From Bradyrhizobium guangxiense (GTDB lineage Bacteria > Pseudomonadota > Alphaproteobacteria > Rhizobiales > Xanthobacteraceae), in assembly GCF_004114915.1 (NCBI RefSeq), contig NZ_CP022219.1, positions 4,742,501-4,806,500 of the forward strand: DNA of 64,000 nucleotides, in the 5' to 3' direction. The notes below the pieces were generated by a model. It was not told the origin of the DNA. It did not search any database and saw only the letters and a list, made by a program, of their open reading frames with translations. Made by a program: the position numbers and the translations under genes. Shown piece after piece: positions 52,850 to 63,059 of this stretch; the stretch's first letter is position 1; each line of letters begins with the position of its first letter.

Positions 52850-53015
52850 CCCTCGTCCTCGCACCAGATGGCGGGTGTTCCAAGCTACCCGGAGCGGCCG
52901 ACGCAGGGAACCCCACCTTCGGTGCATGACTCCCTGGACCATCCTTGCGACGCGCGTCGATTGGGAACGACCCTTCCGCGCAAGTTGTTGACGGTGAACC
53001 CAGGAGGAGAACGAG

Positions 53016-53144
53016 ATGAAGAAGCTCATCTTGGCATCGGCATGCGGTCACGCTATGGCTTCACGACGACGCAGCCTCTCGGTGACGGCTGCATTTCATT
53101 CGGTCACCACCCACGCGAGGAACGTGTGGATGTTCTGCAATTGA
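53016..53144 (+). CDS. Short ORF with strong ribosome site, possibly a decayed gene
   Basis: A 42-codon ORF starts MKKLILASACGHAMASRRRS, like a truncated signal peptide, and is preceded by a very good AGGAGGAG at six bases. The rest (LSVTAAFHSVTTHARNVWM) has no recognisable domain. It may be a broken exported-protein gene. Confidence 0.3.
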   Translation: MKKLILASACGHAMASRRRSLSVTAAFHSVTTHARNVWMFCN

Positions 53145-53185
53145 TCTCGCCTACATTGACAGGGATGTGACGGCCGGGGCAGCTT

Positions 53186-54526
53186 TTGATATTGCTGACG
53201 AATCAGCGATTGCCTCACGCCCGAGTACCTCTTGGACAACTCCTAGTGCTTTCGAGACTGATATCGTTGCTGCGCCGCATCCCTGCGGTGAAATGGGCTT
53301 TCGCCCGGCTTCGGCCAGCGCCGCATGGCGGCAGCATCGACGTCCCGCCGGCCGTCGAGGACGTCTCGCCTGTCATCAACGAAGACACTACGGCAAAAGA
53401 CATCGCAGCCGAAACCATCGCGGAAGCCGCCTCGGCTGACGTCACCGTGACCAACACGGTTTCGGCGCGCGACGACGCCGACCTCGCGGCTCCTTCTCTC
53501 CAGGATGATACTGCAATCTCCATTGTCGCGGAGAGTCCGCCGGCCGCGCCAACCGACGCCAGCGCTAACGACGATTCCTCCCGCGAGACGCCGTCCGACA
53601 TCGAGCCGGTCGTCGAGCCGGAGTCTTCGGTCCCGGCCGCCGAGATCGAAGTCGCGACAGAAGATGCTCCCGAGCCCGTCATCAGCAACGATCCTGCGGT
53701 GGAAATCGCCGTGACGGTCGAGTCCGTCGACGTGGAGCCGGTTGCGACCGATGCCGTCAGCCAACCGGTCGAAGCCGCGGAACCCGGCGTCAGCACCGAT
53801 CCAATCCCGGTCGAGGCCGAGGCCGACGTCCTGGCTGAGACATCGTCGTCGCCCCTCGACGTCGAGGGTGCTCCCGTTGATGCTCCTGCCCTCGTCACGG
53901 ACGATGATTGTTCGCCTGATGCCAACGTGGACGTTGAGCCGACCCTAGGCGAGTCGCGCGTCACATCTGCCGATGCCGAAGCGCCGGCAGAGCCTGCTCC
54001 CGAGAATCGCCGCGACAGCGCTCCCTCGCTCGGCGATGCCATGGTCATCGAGCCGGCTGCTGCGGATCTTGCTGTGCCCGCCGTCGCGCAGCACAGTTCC
54101 ACCGAAGCGGCCAGCGTCGTCACCGACATCGAGACAGCTCCGGTTCTCGTCTCTCCTTCTCCGCAACGACGCAGCACGCCGAAAGCACGTGCGAGAGCCG
54201 CCGAACCTACCGATCGCGCCACGCTGATCCGGCAGCGCTGGGCGGAAAGCGGGATCAGAATGTGGAATCCTCGGCTTCACGGCACCGGCGAAGCCACGCT
54301 GAACATCCAGGGTAGTATCGGGCTGCTGCCGCCCGCGCCCGGCGAGACAATGCCGCGCTACGACAAGCTGGAATTCAAGTTGCTCGGCGGACAGATCGTC
54401 TGCGAGGGCGTCATCGTGGACGCCCCCGTGCAGGCGAGCCATCGCAATTTCACGCGGCTGGCCGAACCCGGGAAACTCGAGCGGGTCCGCGAACCGGCCC
54501 GGGAACGCCAGGCTGCTCTCGCCTGA
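53186..54526 (+). CDS. Long acidic low-complexity protein with conserved C-terminal domain
   Basis: About 446 residues from a TTG start, or about 426 from an in-frame GTG at 53246. A short basic N-terminus (SLLRRIPAVKWAFARLRP) is followed by some 300 residues of acidic Ala/Val/Pro/Asp/Glu repeats (for example SVDVEPVATDAVSQPVEAAEPG) and a compact C-terminal domain (ATLIRQRWAESGIRMWNPRLHGTGEATLNIQGSIGLLP; YDKLEFKLLGGQIVCEGVIVDAP). No family name is recognised. The middle should be disordered. Confidence 0.65.
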   Translation: MILLTNQRLPHARVPLGQLLVLSRLISLLRRIPAVKWAFARLRPAPHGGSIDVPPAVEDVSPVINEDTTAKDIAAETIAEAASADVTVTNTVSARDDADLAAPSLQDDTAISIVAESPPAAPTDASANDDSSRETPSDIEPVVEPESSVPAAEIEVATEDAPEPVISNDPAVEIAVTVESVDVEPVATDAVSQPVEAAEPGVSTDPIPVEAEADVLAETSSSPLDVEGAPVDAPALVTDDDCSPDANVDVEPTLGESRVTSADAEAPAEPAPENRRDSAPSLGDAMVIEPAAADLAVPAVAQHSSTEAASVVTDIETAPVLVSPSPQRRSTPKARARAAEPTDRATLIRQRWAESGIRMWNPRLHGTGEATLNIQGSIGLLPPAPGETMPRYDKLEFKLLGGQIVCEGVIVDAPVQASHRNFTRLAEPGKLERVREPARERQAALA

Positions 54527-54586
54527 TCCTTTCTCCTGCGACCGCCGCGATGTGCTAGGCTGATATCCCGACATGGGAAATCGCAT

Positions 54587-54868
54587 ATGCACACAAGCCC
54601 GTTGCTTCTGGTCGTGATCGCTACATTTTGCATCTCACAGCCGGCCGTCGCTGCCGGCAAACGGACACGTCATGACGTCGCGACCGTTGGCGCCACTGAT
54701 CCAGCCGCGTCCTACAAGGCCGACCGGCTCTCCTCCTCGCGCGGAGAGTCGATCCTCAACACGCCGGGCCAGACCACCGTGCTGACGCGACAGATGCTCG
54801 ACGACATGAACGCGACCAGCCTCAGAGGCGCCATGCGCTCGATCGCCGGCGTGACCATCGGGCGCTAA
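54587..54868 (+). pseudogene. Truncated TonB-dependent siderophore receptor (plug fragment)
   Basis: A 93-residue ORF holds a signal peptide (LLVVIATFCISQPAVAA) and the start of a TonB plug: YKADRLSSSRGESILNTPGQTTVLTRQMLDDMNATSLRGAMRSIAGVTIGR. In intact receptors this is followed by about 600 residues; here TAA comes immediately, and no barrel sequence is found downstream. It is either a decayed receptor or a stand-alone plug-like peptide. Confidence 0.7.
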
Positions 54869-55032
54869 GCCTCCCACCCGGCTTTTCGCCGACAGGCTGC
54901 TATCCCGCGCGGCGGATCAATGTTCCTCACACGAAGCAGTTGCCGGCAATGCCGGCCGCAACGTAACCTGCGCGCGGTCGAGCCGCGATATCCGCCCGAT
55001 CAAAACGACAAGAACACGATGGGAGGCAAACC

Positions 55033-55917
55033 ATGAGAACGATCACGGCGGCATTGTGCGCGCTGGCACTGCTCGCGACGGGCGCGCGAGCGCAGACCAT
55101 CGAGGATTTCCTGGCGACGGTCATGCAGAAGTGGACGGCGCCGTTCGAGCCGTTCCAGCTCATCGGCAACATCTACTATGTCGGGACCGAGGGTATCGCC
55201 GTCTACGCTATCAAGACATCGCAGGGCCTGATCCTGATGGACACGGCGATGCCCCAGTCGACCGGCATGATCAAGGACAACATCGCCAAGCTCGGCTTCA
55301 AGGTCGCCGACATCAAAATCGTCCTCAACTCGCACGCGCATCTCGATCACACCGGCGGTTTTGCCGAGATCAAGAAGGAAACCGGCGCGCAGCTCATCGC
55401 CGGCGAGCGCGACAAGCCGCTGCTCGAAGGCGGCTACTATCCCGGCGACGAGAAAAACGAGAACCTCGCCTTCCCACCGGTGAAGGTCGACCGTACGGTG
55501 AAGGAAGGCGATAAGGTAACGCTCGGCGACACCACGCTGACTGCGCATGCGACGCCCGGCCACTCGCCGGGTTGCACGAGCTGGGAGATGACCGTCAAGG
55601 ACGGCAATCAGAGCCGCGAGGTGCTGTTCTTCTGCAGCGGCACTGTGGCCCTGAACAGGCTGGTCGGTCAGCCGACCTATCCCGGTATCGTCGACGACTA
55701 TCGCGCGACCTACGCCAAGGTAAAAGAGATGAAGATCGACGTGCTGCTCGGCCCCCATCCGGAGGTCTACGGCATGCAGGCCAAGCGCGCGCAGATGAAG
55801 GACGGCGCGCCGAATCCGTTCGTCAAACCGGACGAGCTTGCAACCTATGCGACCGGCCTGTCGCAGGAGTTCGACAAGCAACTCGCCAAGCAGACCGCGG
55901 CGCTCGAAAAGAAGTAG
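55033..55917 (+). CDS. Subclass B3 metallo-beta-lactamase, BJP-1-like
   Basis: A 294-residue exported hydrolase (signal to ARA|QTIEDF). Zinc motif H101-A-H-L-D-H106, later HSPGCTSWEM and GPHPEVYGMQ. TIEDFLATVMQKWTAPFEPFQLI and the segment ILMDTAMPQSTGMIKDNIAKLG recall BJP-1 of Bradyrhizobium diazoefficiens, a characterised B3 enzyme that hydrolyses penicillins, cephalosporins and carbapenems. The close match supports the organism assignment. Confidence 0.93.
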   Translation: MRTITAALCALALLATGARAQTIEDFLATVMQKWTAPFEPFQLIGNIYYVGTEGIAVYAIKTSQGLILMDTAMPQSTGMIKDNIAKLGFKVADIKIVLNSHAHLDHTGGFAEIKKETGAQLIAGERDKPLLEGGYYPGDEKNENLAFPPVKVDRTVKEGDKVTLGDTTLTAHATPGHSPGCTSWEMTVKDGNQSREVLFFCSGTVALNRLVGQPTYPGIVDDYRATYAKVKEMKIDVLLGPHPEVYGMQAKRAQMKDGAPNPFVKPDELATYATGLSQEFDKQLAKQTAALEKK

Positions 55918-56337
55918 CGGTCATTGGATGCGGTCTGTCACCTCTCTTCCATCGAGGAGGGCAACCGCATATGGATTTCACGAGGACTGTGTGCGGACTT
56001 GCCTCCGCCTCTCCCGCTTGCGGGAGAGGGAGCCCAGGGCCGCCGCATCGTGCACTCCATACGCGATGGCCTTGCCTTCGAGGGGAGAGGTGCGGCAAGA
56101 CGTTGCGCCTGAGCACATGGTTAGCGGACCGTAGCGGTTCTGGCAGGACTTTGCTGCCGATAGGTCTGCTGATGCGGCCTCTTATCGTTAACGCGGCCTC
56201 ACCAATGCACTTGACGGGTAGGGATCTGCCAGCGTGCACCCCGCGCTGGCCCGTCGGCGCGGGATCAATCTAACGCGCCCTTTACCCCCGCCGTGCAAGA
56301 TCGCCCCTGTTTTCAGGGGATCCGGGCTCGTATTTCA
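55918..56337. repeat. Intergenic region with palindromic element
   Basis: About 420 bases without a supported gene. It holds CCTCTCCCGCTTGCGGGAGAGG (56010-56031), a common dispersed hairpin of Bradyrhizobium, with ATGGCC- and GAGGGGAGAG-containing flanks of the same element. Nothing else identified. Confidence 0.5.
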
Positions 56338-58356
56338 ATGCCTTTCGCCGATTTGAAGTCTCATCTCGCCGCCACGATACGGTTGTTTCGCGTTCCGGCC
56401 GACAATCCGGATCTGATGCGTGCGCAGTTCGACGCCTTTTCCAAGCAGGTCCCGCTGCTCTACTTCATCCTCATGAGCAACACGATCGCGGTGGCCTACA
56501 CCTATGTGAACGTGGCGCCGGACTGGCTGACGATGATCGTGCCGAGCGTGCTCACCGTGCTCGCCGGCTTGCGGACCTATTGGTGGCTGCACCAGCGTCA
56601 CCTCGTGCGCAGCGACGCCGACGTCCTGCGCAATCTGCGCGCCACCAACTGGCTGACCCTGCCGATCGGCGCCGGCTTCACCGCCTGGTCCTTCGCGCTC
56701 TACCCCTATGGCGATCCCTTCGCCAAGAGCCAGGTTGCCTTCTACATGGCGGTCACCGTGATCGGCTGCATCTTTTCGCTGATGCATCTGCGTTCGGCGG
56801 CCTTGATCGTGACGCTGATCGTCGACGTGCCCTATGTGCTGTTCTTCTTCGCCACGGGCGAGCCGACGCTGAAGGCGATCGCCGTCAACAACCTCCTGGT
56901 TTCCGGTGCGATGGTGACGGTGCTGTTCATCTATTCCCGCGACTTCGCCGATCTCGTCGCCAGCCGCAAGTCGCTGCTCGCGCAACAGGCGGCGACGCAG
57001 GCGCTCTCGGACGAGAATTTCCGCCTGGCCAATCTCGATTCCCTCACCGACCTGCCGAACCGCCGCCGCTTCTTCGCCGAACTGTCGAGCGCCTTCGCCG
57101 ACGCCGAGCGCAGAAACGTTCGCGTCGCTGTCGGCATCATCGACCTCGACGGCTTCAAGCCGATCAACGACAATTACGGCCATTCGGTCGGCGACCGCGT
57201 CCTGATCGAGGCCGGCCTGCGCATCCGCGAGGTTTGCGAGGGCTTCGGCCCGCAGCGCGTGGAGTTCGCCCGGCTCGGCGGCGACGAGTTCGGCCTCGTC
57301 GTATGCGGCGATCCCGAGGATTCGGACCTGATGCGGCTCGGAGAACGCATCGGTAGTCAGGTCAAGCTGCCGTATCAACTCGACACCGCCCATACCGGGC
57401 TGTCCTGCTCGATCGGCTTCGCATTGTTCCCGGACTCCGCGACGACGTCCGAAGCGCTCTATGAATGTGCCGACTATTCGCTCTACCACGCCAAGCGCCA
57501 TCTGCGCGGCCGCACCGTGATCTTCTCGAGCGAGCTCGAAGCCGAGATCCGCAGCCGCGGCGTCATCGAGAACCTGTTGCGCACCTCCGATTTCGGCGCG
57601 GAGATGGGCCTGGTGTTCCAGCCAATCGTCGACGCGATGAGCGAGCACACCGCGGGTTTCGAGGCACTGGCGCGCTGGCACAGCCCCCGTCTCGGCTGGG
57701 TTTCTCCTGCCGACTTCATTCCCGCCGCCGAGCGCATCGGCCTGATCCGCCCCCTGACGCAGGCCCTGCTGGCGCGTGCGCTGGCAACCGCCAGAGCCTG
57801 GCCCGATGACATCCGCCTGTCGTTCAACCTGTCCGCTCACGACGTCTGTGCCGCCGAAGGCATCCTGCCCCTGATCTCGATCATCGAGAAAAGCGGCCTG
57901 TCGCCGCGCCGAATCGACTTCGAGATTACCGAGACCGCAGTCACCTTCGATTTCGTGCGCGCGCAGCAGTCGATCGCAACGCTGAAGGCAATGGGCTGCG
58001 GCATATCGCTGGACGATTTCGGCACCGGCTATTCGTCGTTGAGCCACGTGCACCGGTTGCCGCTCGACAAGATCAAGGTCGACCGCAGCTTCGTCGCCGA
58101 TATCAACGAGAATCCGGTGAGCCACAAGATCGTCAAGTCGCTCGCGGGCCTCTGCGACGACATGGAGATCGCCTGTGTGGTCGAGGGCGTCGAGACCCGC
58201 GCCCAGCTCGACAGCCTGCGCCGGCTCGGCTGCGATTTCATCCAGGGGTATTATTTCGCCAAACCCATGCCGGCTGATGCGATCGTCGACTATCTGGCGA
58301 ACGAACGCCAGCGCCTCGACGGCAGCGGAGCCAAGGTGTGGCCTAAAGCGCGATGA
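56338..58356 (+). CDS. Membrane GGDEF-EAL c-di-GMP protein
   Basis: A 672-residue protein with about six N-terminal membrane segments (residues 35-210; for example YFILMSNTIAVAYTYV, MAVTVIGCIFSLMHL), then GGDEF (LTDLPNRRRFF ... ARLGGDEFGLV) and EAL (GFEALARWHS; DDFGTGYSSLSHVHRLPLDKIKVDRSFV; GVETRAQLDSLRRLGCDFIQGYYFAKP). Both signature motifs are intact, so it could make or break c-di-GMP; catalytic balance is unknown. Its stop codon lies within repeat copy C. Confidence 0.93.
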   Translation: MPFADLKSHLAATIRLFRVPADNPDLMRAQFDAFSKQVPLLYFILMSNTIAVAYTYVNVAPDWLTMIVPSVLTVLAGLRTYWWLHQRHLVRSDADVLRNLRATNWLTLPIGAGFTAWSFALYPYGDPFAKSQVAFYMAVTVIGCIFSLMHLRSAALIVTLIVDVPYVLFFFATGEPTLKAIAVNNLLVSGAMVTVLFIYSRDFADLVASRKSLLAQQAATQALSDENFRLANLDSLTDLPNRRRFFAELSSAFADAERRNVRVAVGIIDLDGFKPINDNYGHSVGDRVLIEAGLRIREVCEGFGPQRVEFARLGGDEFGLVVCGDPEDSDLMRLGERIGSQVKLPYQLDTAHTGLSCSIGFALFPDSATTSEALYECADYSLYHAKRHLRGRTVIFSSELEAEIRSRGVIENLLRTSDFGAEMGLVFQPIVDAMSEHTAGFEALARWHSPRLGWVSPADFIPAAERIGLIRPLTQALLARALATARAWPDDIRLSFNLSAHDVCAAEGILPLISIIEKSGLSPRRIDFEITETAVTFDFVRAQQSIATLKAMGCGISLDDFGTGYSSLSHVHRLPLDKIKVDRSFVADINENPVSHKIVKSLAGLCDDMEIACVVEGVETRAQLDSLRRLGCDFIQGYYFAKPMPADAIVDYLANERQRLDGSGAKVWPKAR

Positions 58357-58446
58357 GACTTGGATGAATCGTCATCGCGCTTTAGCTTTTTGTTTGCGCA
58401 TGATCTTTCCGGAAAACCGCTTCGCGCTTTTCCGGATCATGCCTTA
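58344..58446 (-). repeat. ~100-bp dispersed repeat, copy C
   Basis: Same orientation as copy B and very similar to copies A and B. The left palindromic arm (AAAGCGCGATGA) includes the TGA stop of the GGDEF-EAL gene, and its other end is 3 bases from the ABC ATPase stop on the opposite strand. Confidence 0.9.
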
Positions 58447-58449
58447 GCG

Positions 58450-59161
<712 letters not shown>

Positions 59162-59169
<8 letters not shown>

Positions 59170-59917
59170 AGCCTTCACTCTGTCCGAGATAGACCCGGCG
59201 GACTTCCGGATTGCTCCTGATCTCGTCGGGCGCGCCGTCCGCGAGCAGCTGGCCGTGATGCAGCACCACGACGCGCTTCGACAGGCCCAGCACCATCTTC
59301 ATCTTGTGCTCGACCAGAAGCACGGTGCGCTTGTCGGCGAGCCGTTCCAGCAGCGCGACCATGTCCTTGGTCTCTTCCGGGCCCATGCCTGCGGTCGGCT
59401 CGTCGAGCAGCAGCAATTCCGGCTCGGATACCAGCGCGATCGCGATCTCCAGCGCGCGCTGCTGGCCATGCGAGAGAAATTTTGCCAGTTCGGCACGCTT
59501 GCCGAGCAGCCCGACCGCTTCCAGCGCCGCATCGGCACGCGCATTCAGCTCGGACAGCCGGGCGCGGCTTCGCCAGATATCGTAGCTCACGGTCAGAGCC
59601 TGGGCCGCAACGCGGACGTTCTCATGCACTGACAGGTCCGGAAAGATGTTGGTGATCTGGTAGGAGCGCGAGATACCCTGATGCACGAAGCGGTGCTGCG
59701 GCAGGCCATTCAGCTCGCGCCCTCTGAAATGCAGCTTGCCGGACGTCGGCGTCAGTGCGCCGGAGAGGATGTTGAAGAAGGTGCTCTTGCCGGCGCCGTT
59801 CGGTCCGATGATCGATGTGAGCTGCCCGGCGGCAAAGGACACGGTAATGCCTTCGAGCGCGACGAAGCCACCGAAGCGCTTGCCGATCCCCTCGGCACGA
59901 AGCAGTTCGCCGCTCAT
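59162..59917 (-). CDS. livG: Branched-chain amino-acid-type ABC ATPase (LivG)
   Basis: A 251-residue ATPase: Walker A GPNGAGKSTFFNILSG, the LivG-specific GISRSYQITNIFPDLSVHENV, signature LSHGQQRALEIAIAL, Walker B LLLLDEPTAGMGPEE, switch VEHKM. The signature reads LSHGQ rather than LSYGQ or LSGGQ, as in many LivG proteins. Start set at MSGELLRAEGIGKRFGG. Overlaps livM by four bases. Confidence 0.93.
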
Positions 59918-60912
59918 GGCCGCGCCTTTCCGATGCCGAAGCCATCCAGCAGCGTGCCCCAGATGCCCTTGGGCAGGAACAGCACGAACAGCACGAAGAT
60001 CGCGCCGACGAAGATCTGCCAGTGCGGCGTCCAGAGCGAGATGACATCTTCCAGGATCAGGAAGCTGGCCGCCCCGACGAAGGGGCCGAAGAAGCTGCGC
60101 GCACCGCCGAGCAGCACCATCATCACGATCATGCCCGAGGTCTGATAGTGCAGGATGTCGAGCGGGACGATCGACAGATGCAGCGCCAGCATGCAGCCAC
60201 CGAGTGAAGAGATCGCCCCCGACAGCATGAACACGACCAACTTGCTGCGTTCGACGTCGTAGCCGCAGGCCCGCGCGCGCTGTTCGTTCTCCCGGATCGC
60301 CTCGATGACGGCCCCGAACGGCGAGTTCAGGATGCGTGACTGGAACCAAAGCGCCAGCGCCGCGAAGGCCATCAGCACGTAGTATTTGTTGACGGGGTCG
60401 AGGAAATTGACCTGGAGGCCGAACAGGCTGACGCGGTCGACGGTGAAGCCGCGCAGGCCGTTCTCTCCGCCGGTGATGGACGCCGCCTGGAGCGCGACGT
60501 AGTAGACCAGCTGCGCCAAAGCGAGCGTCACCATGGAGAAATAGATGCCACGGGTGCGGGTCGAGATGACCCCGATCAGAGCCGCAAGGCAGGTGCTGAG
60601 CAACACGGCGAGCGCGACTGCGGCAAACCACGGCACGCCATAGCGGCCGATCGCAATGCCGGTGAAGTAGGCCCCCGCACCGAAGAACGCCGCCTGGCCG
60701 AACGACAATAACCCCGTGTAGCCGAATAGCAGATTGTAGCCCATCACCACGACGCCGTAGATCAGGACGTTGACGGCCAGCGCCTTGGACGGCAGCAGCC
60801 AGGGCAATATCGCCAGCACTGCGATCGACAGCAGCACGCGGTGGTCGAGGACCCGGCCGAGCCCGCTGGCTGCAGGTTTGGCGAGCGCCTCGCCGCTCGA
60901 TGGTCCCGTCAC
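59914..60912 (-). CDS. livM: Branched-chain amino-acid-type ABC permease (LivM)
   Basis: A 332-residue inner-membrane permease with eight or more hydrophobic segments and the LivM motif YNLLFGYTGLLSFGQAAFFGAGAYF. The EAA loop is represented by AIRENEQRARACGYDVERSKLVVFMLSG. Overlaps its neighbours livH and livG by four bases on each side. Confidence 0.93.
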   Translation of the reverse strand: MTGPSSGEALAKPAASGLGRVLDHRVLLSIAVLAILPWLLPSKALAVNVLIYGVVVMGYNLLFGYTGLLSFGQAAFFGAGAYFTGIAIGRYGVPWFAAVALAVLLSTCLAALIGVISTRTRGIYFSMVTLALAQLVYYVALQAASITGGENGLRGFTVDRVSLFGLQVNFLDPVNKYYVLMAFAALALWFQSRILNSPFGAVIEAIRENEQRARACGYDVERSKLVVFMLSGAISSLGGCMLALHLSIVPLDILHYQTSGMIVMMVLLGGARSFFGPFVGAASFLILEDVISLWTPHWQIFVGAIFVLFVLFLPKGIWGTLLDGFGIGKARP

Positions 60913-61784
60913 GCCGTCCTCCCTCTCACGCCGAACAGGCCTTGCGGGCGGATCAGCAGCACCACCGCCATCAGCGCGAACATCACGATGGTCGCCATTT
61001 CAGGAGCGAACAGCGCCACCATGCTGATGGAAATGCCGACCATCAGGCCGGCGACGACCGCGCCGACGATCGAGCCGAGGCCGCCGATCACGGTGACGAC
61101 AAAGGCTTCGGCCAGAACCAGCGAGCCCATCTCCGGATTGACGCTGCGCATGGGTCCGGCGAGCACGCCGCCCAGCGCGGCGAGCCCGACCCCGAGCCCG
61201 AAGATTGCGAGCCAGACCCGGCCGATATCGACCCCGAGCACCTGCATGATGGTGGGATCGCGCGCACCCGCACGTACGATCAGGCCGACGCGGGTCTTCT
61301 CCAGCGTCAGCCAGAGGACCAGCAGCACCACCGCCACCAGCACGATGACGAACAGGCGGTAGCGCGGGAAGAAGCCGATGCCGAGATCGAGCACGCCGAT
61401 CAGCTGCGGCGGGGTCGGAAACGGAATTCCGTCGCTGCCGAACACGATGCGCACGCCCTCAACCAGGATGTAGCTGAGGCCGAAGGTGAGCAGCAGCGGA
61501 TCATCGATCGAGCGTCCATAGAGCCGACGAATCAGGACGAACTCGATCAGCATGCCGAAGACGCCGATCAGGATGGGAGCAAGCAGCAATCCCCACCAGA
61601 AGCTTCCGGTGAGCGATGCCAGATACAGCCCCGCATAGGCTCCGATCATGAACAGCGCACCGTGGGCGAAATTGACCACCCCGAGCATGCCGAACACGAT
61701 CGTCAGTCCAAGCGCAGTGATCACCAGGACCGCGCCGAGCGCGATCCCGGAGAGAAGCTGCATGATGATCAGCGACAGGTCCAT
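60909..61784 (-). CDS. livH: Branched-chain amino-acid-type ABC permease (LivH)
   Basis: A 291-residue permease (MDLSLIIMQLLSGIALGAVLVITALGLTIVFGMLGVVNFAHGALFMIGAYAG is the LivH N-terminus). Forms the membrane channel with LivM. Ten bases separate its start from the binding-protein stop. Confidence 0.93.
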   Translation of the reverse strand: MDLSLIIMQLLSGIALGAVLVITALGLTIVFGMLGVVNFAHGALFMIGAYAGLYLASLTGSFWWGLLLAPILIGVFGMLIEFVLIRRLYGRSIDDPLLLTFGLSYILVEGVRIVFGSDGIPFPTPPQLIGVLDLGIGFFPRYRLFVIVLVAVVLLVLWLTLEKTRVGLIVRAGARDPTIMQVLGVDIGRVWLAIFGLGVGLAALGGVLAGPMRSVNPEMGSLVLAEAFVVTVIGGLGSIVGAVVAGLMVGISISMVALFAPEMATIVMFALMAVVLLIRPQGLFGVRGRTA

Positions 61785-61794
61785 CGGCCAGGCT

Positions 61795-63036
61795 TTACGT
61801 GGCGTGGCCGAGCTCGCTGCAACTGCGCAGCATGTCGTCCGAGCCATTGTCGTTCGCGAGAATGGCGAACAGATCGTTGTCGCCCGCCATCGCCGACTTC
61901 TTCTTGGATTCCAGCACCAGCACCGACTGCACCGATTGATGGTCGCATTTGCGATAATGCTGCGGGCCCTTGGTCAGATCATATTGCAGCTTCTCCAGCG
62001 CATCGATTACCTTATCGGTGTCGGTGCCGCCGGCGGCCTGCATCGCGGCCAGCAACGATCCGACACCGGAATAGCCATAGGCGCCGTAATCGGTCGGGAT
62101 CGCACCGCCATTGGCGGCCTTGAACGCCGCGTTGAAGCTGGCTGCCGACTTGCTCTGCGTCTCCAGGCCCCAATAATAGTTGGCGCCGCCGACCACGCCC
62201 TCGAACACGTCGGGGCCGACTGCGAGCCGCTGGTTGTGCAGGATCACCGGCACCACGATCTTCATCTGCTGCTTGACGCCGAAATCAACCGCCTGCTTGA
62301 TCGCATTGGCCTGATCGCGGCCGAAATTGGAGATGCAGAGCACGTCCGGCCGCATCGACATCAGGCGCGGCATGAAGGTGGAATAGTCGGCGGCGCCGAA
62401 CGGATGCAGGATCTCGCCGACGCTGTCGGCACCGATCGCCGCCTGCGCCCGCTTGAAGCCGCGCAGCATCTCATGCCCATAGGCATAGTCGGCAACGAGA
62501 TGAGCGACCTTCATGCCCTTCTTCAGTGTCTGCCGGGCGACCGCAGCCGTCGTCATGTGCGGGTTCAGCGCCTCGTGGAAGGTGTATTTGCTGAAATCCT
62601 TGGCCTCGTTGATGGTGTCGGACTGGCTGATGGATACGTAGATCACGCCACGGGCGCGGGTGACCTCGTTGACCGCGAGCTGCACCGCGCTGGAGAGCGC
62701 GCCGACCACGGCATGAACCTTGTCCTTCTCGATCAGCTCGAGCGTGCGGGTCGCGGCCTCGCCGGCATTGAGCTTGTCGTCGCGCACCAGCAGCTCGACT
62801 TTGCGACCGCCGATGCCGCCCTTGTCGTTGACGAGCTTGACGGCGAGCTCGGCGCATTTGACCTGGTCGCGGGCTTCGGCGGCGAACGGGCCGGTCAGCG
62901 GCGTCGGAAAGCCGATGCGGATCGTCTCGTCTGCGGCGCGGCCGAGACGAGGCATGGCAAGCAGAGCGGCGCCGGCCGAAAGGCCAGCGAGCGCGGTGCG
63001 GCGGGGTATTCTCGACGTCGAGCCGGCTTTGGGCAT
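61795..63036 (-). CDS. Periplasmic ABC substrate-binding protein, Liv/amide type
   Basis: A 413-residue type I binding protein with a Tat-like leader (SRIPRRTALAGLSAGAALLAMPRLGRAA). IRIGFPTPLTGPFAAEARDQVKCAELAVKLVNDKGGIGGRKVELLVRDDKLNAGEAATR is the Peripla_BP_6 core. It heads the livHMGF operon. The ligand may be an amino acid, amide or aromatic acid; a molybdenum hydroxylase gene just upstream points to an aromatic or N-heterocyclic compound, as inference. RBS GGAGG. Confidence 0.9.
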   Translation of the reverse strand: MPKAGSTSRIPRRTALAGLSAGAALLAMPRLGRAADETIRIGFPTPLTGPFAAEARDQVKCAELAVKLVNDKGGIGGRKVELLVRDDKLNAGEAATRTLELIEKDKVHAVVGALSSAVQLAVNEVTRARGVIYVSISQSDTINEAKDFSKYTFHEALNPHMTTAAVARQTLKKGMKVAHLVADYAYGHEMLRGFKRAQAAIGADSVGEILHPFGAADYSTFMPRLMSMRPDVLCISNFGRDQANAIKQAVDFGVKQQMKIVVPVILHNQRLAVGPDVFEGVVGGANYYWGLETQSKSAASFNAAFKAANGGAIPTDYGAYGYSGVGSLLAAMQAAGGTDTDKVIDALEKLQYDLTKGPQHYRKCDHQSVQSVLVLESKKKSAMAGDNDLFAILANDNGSDDMLRSCSELGHAT

Positions 63037-63059
63037 GATTTCCTCCAATTGTCTTTTTT

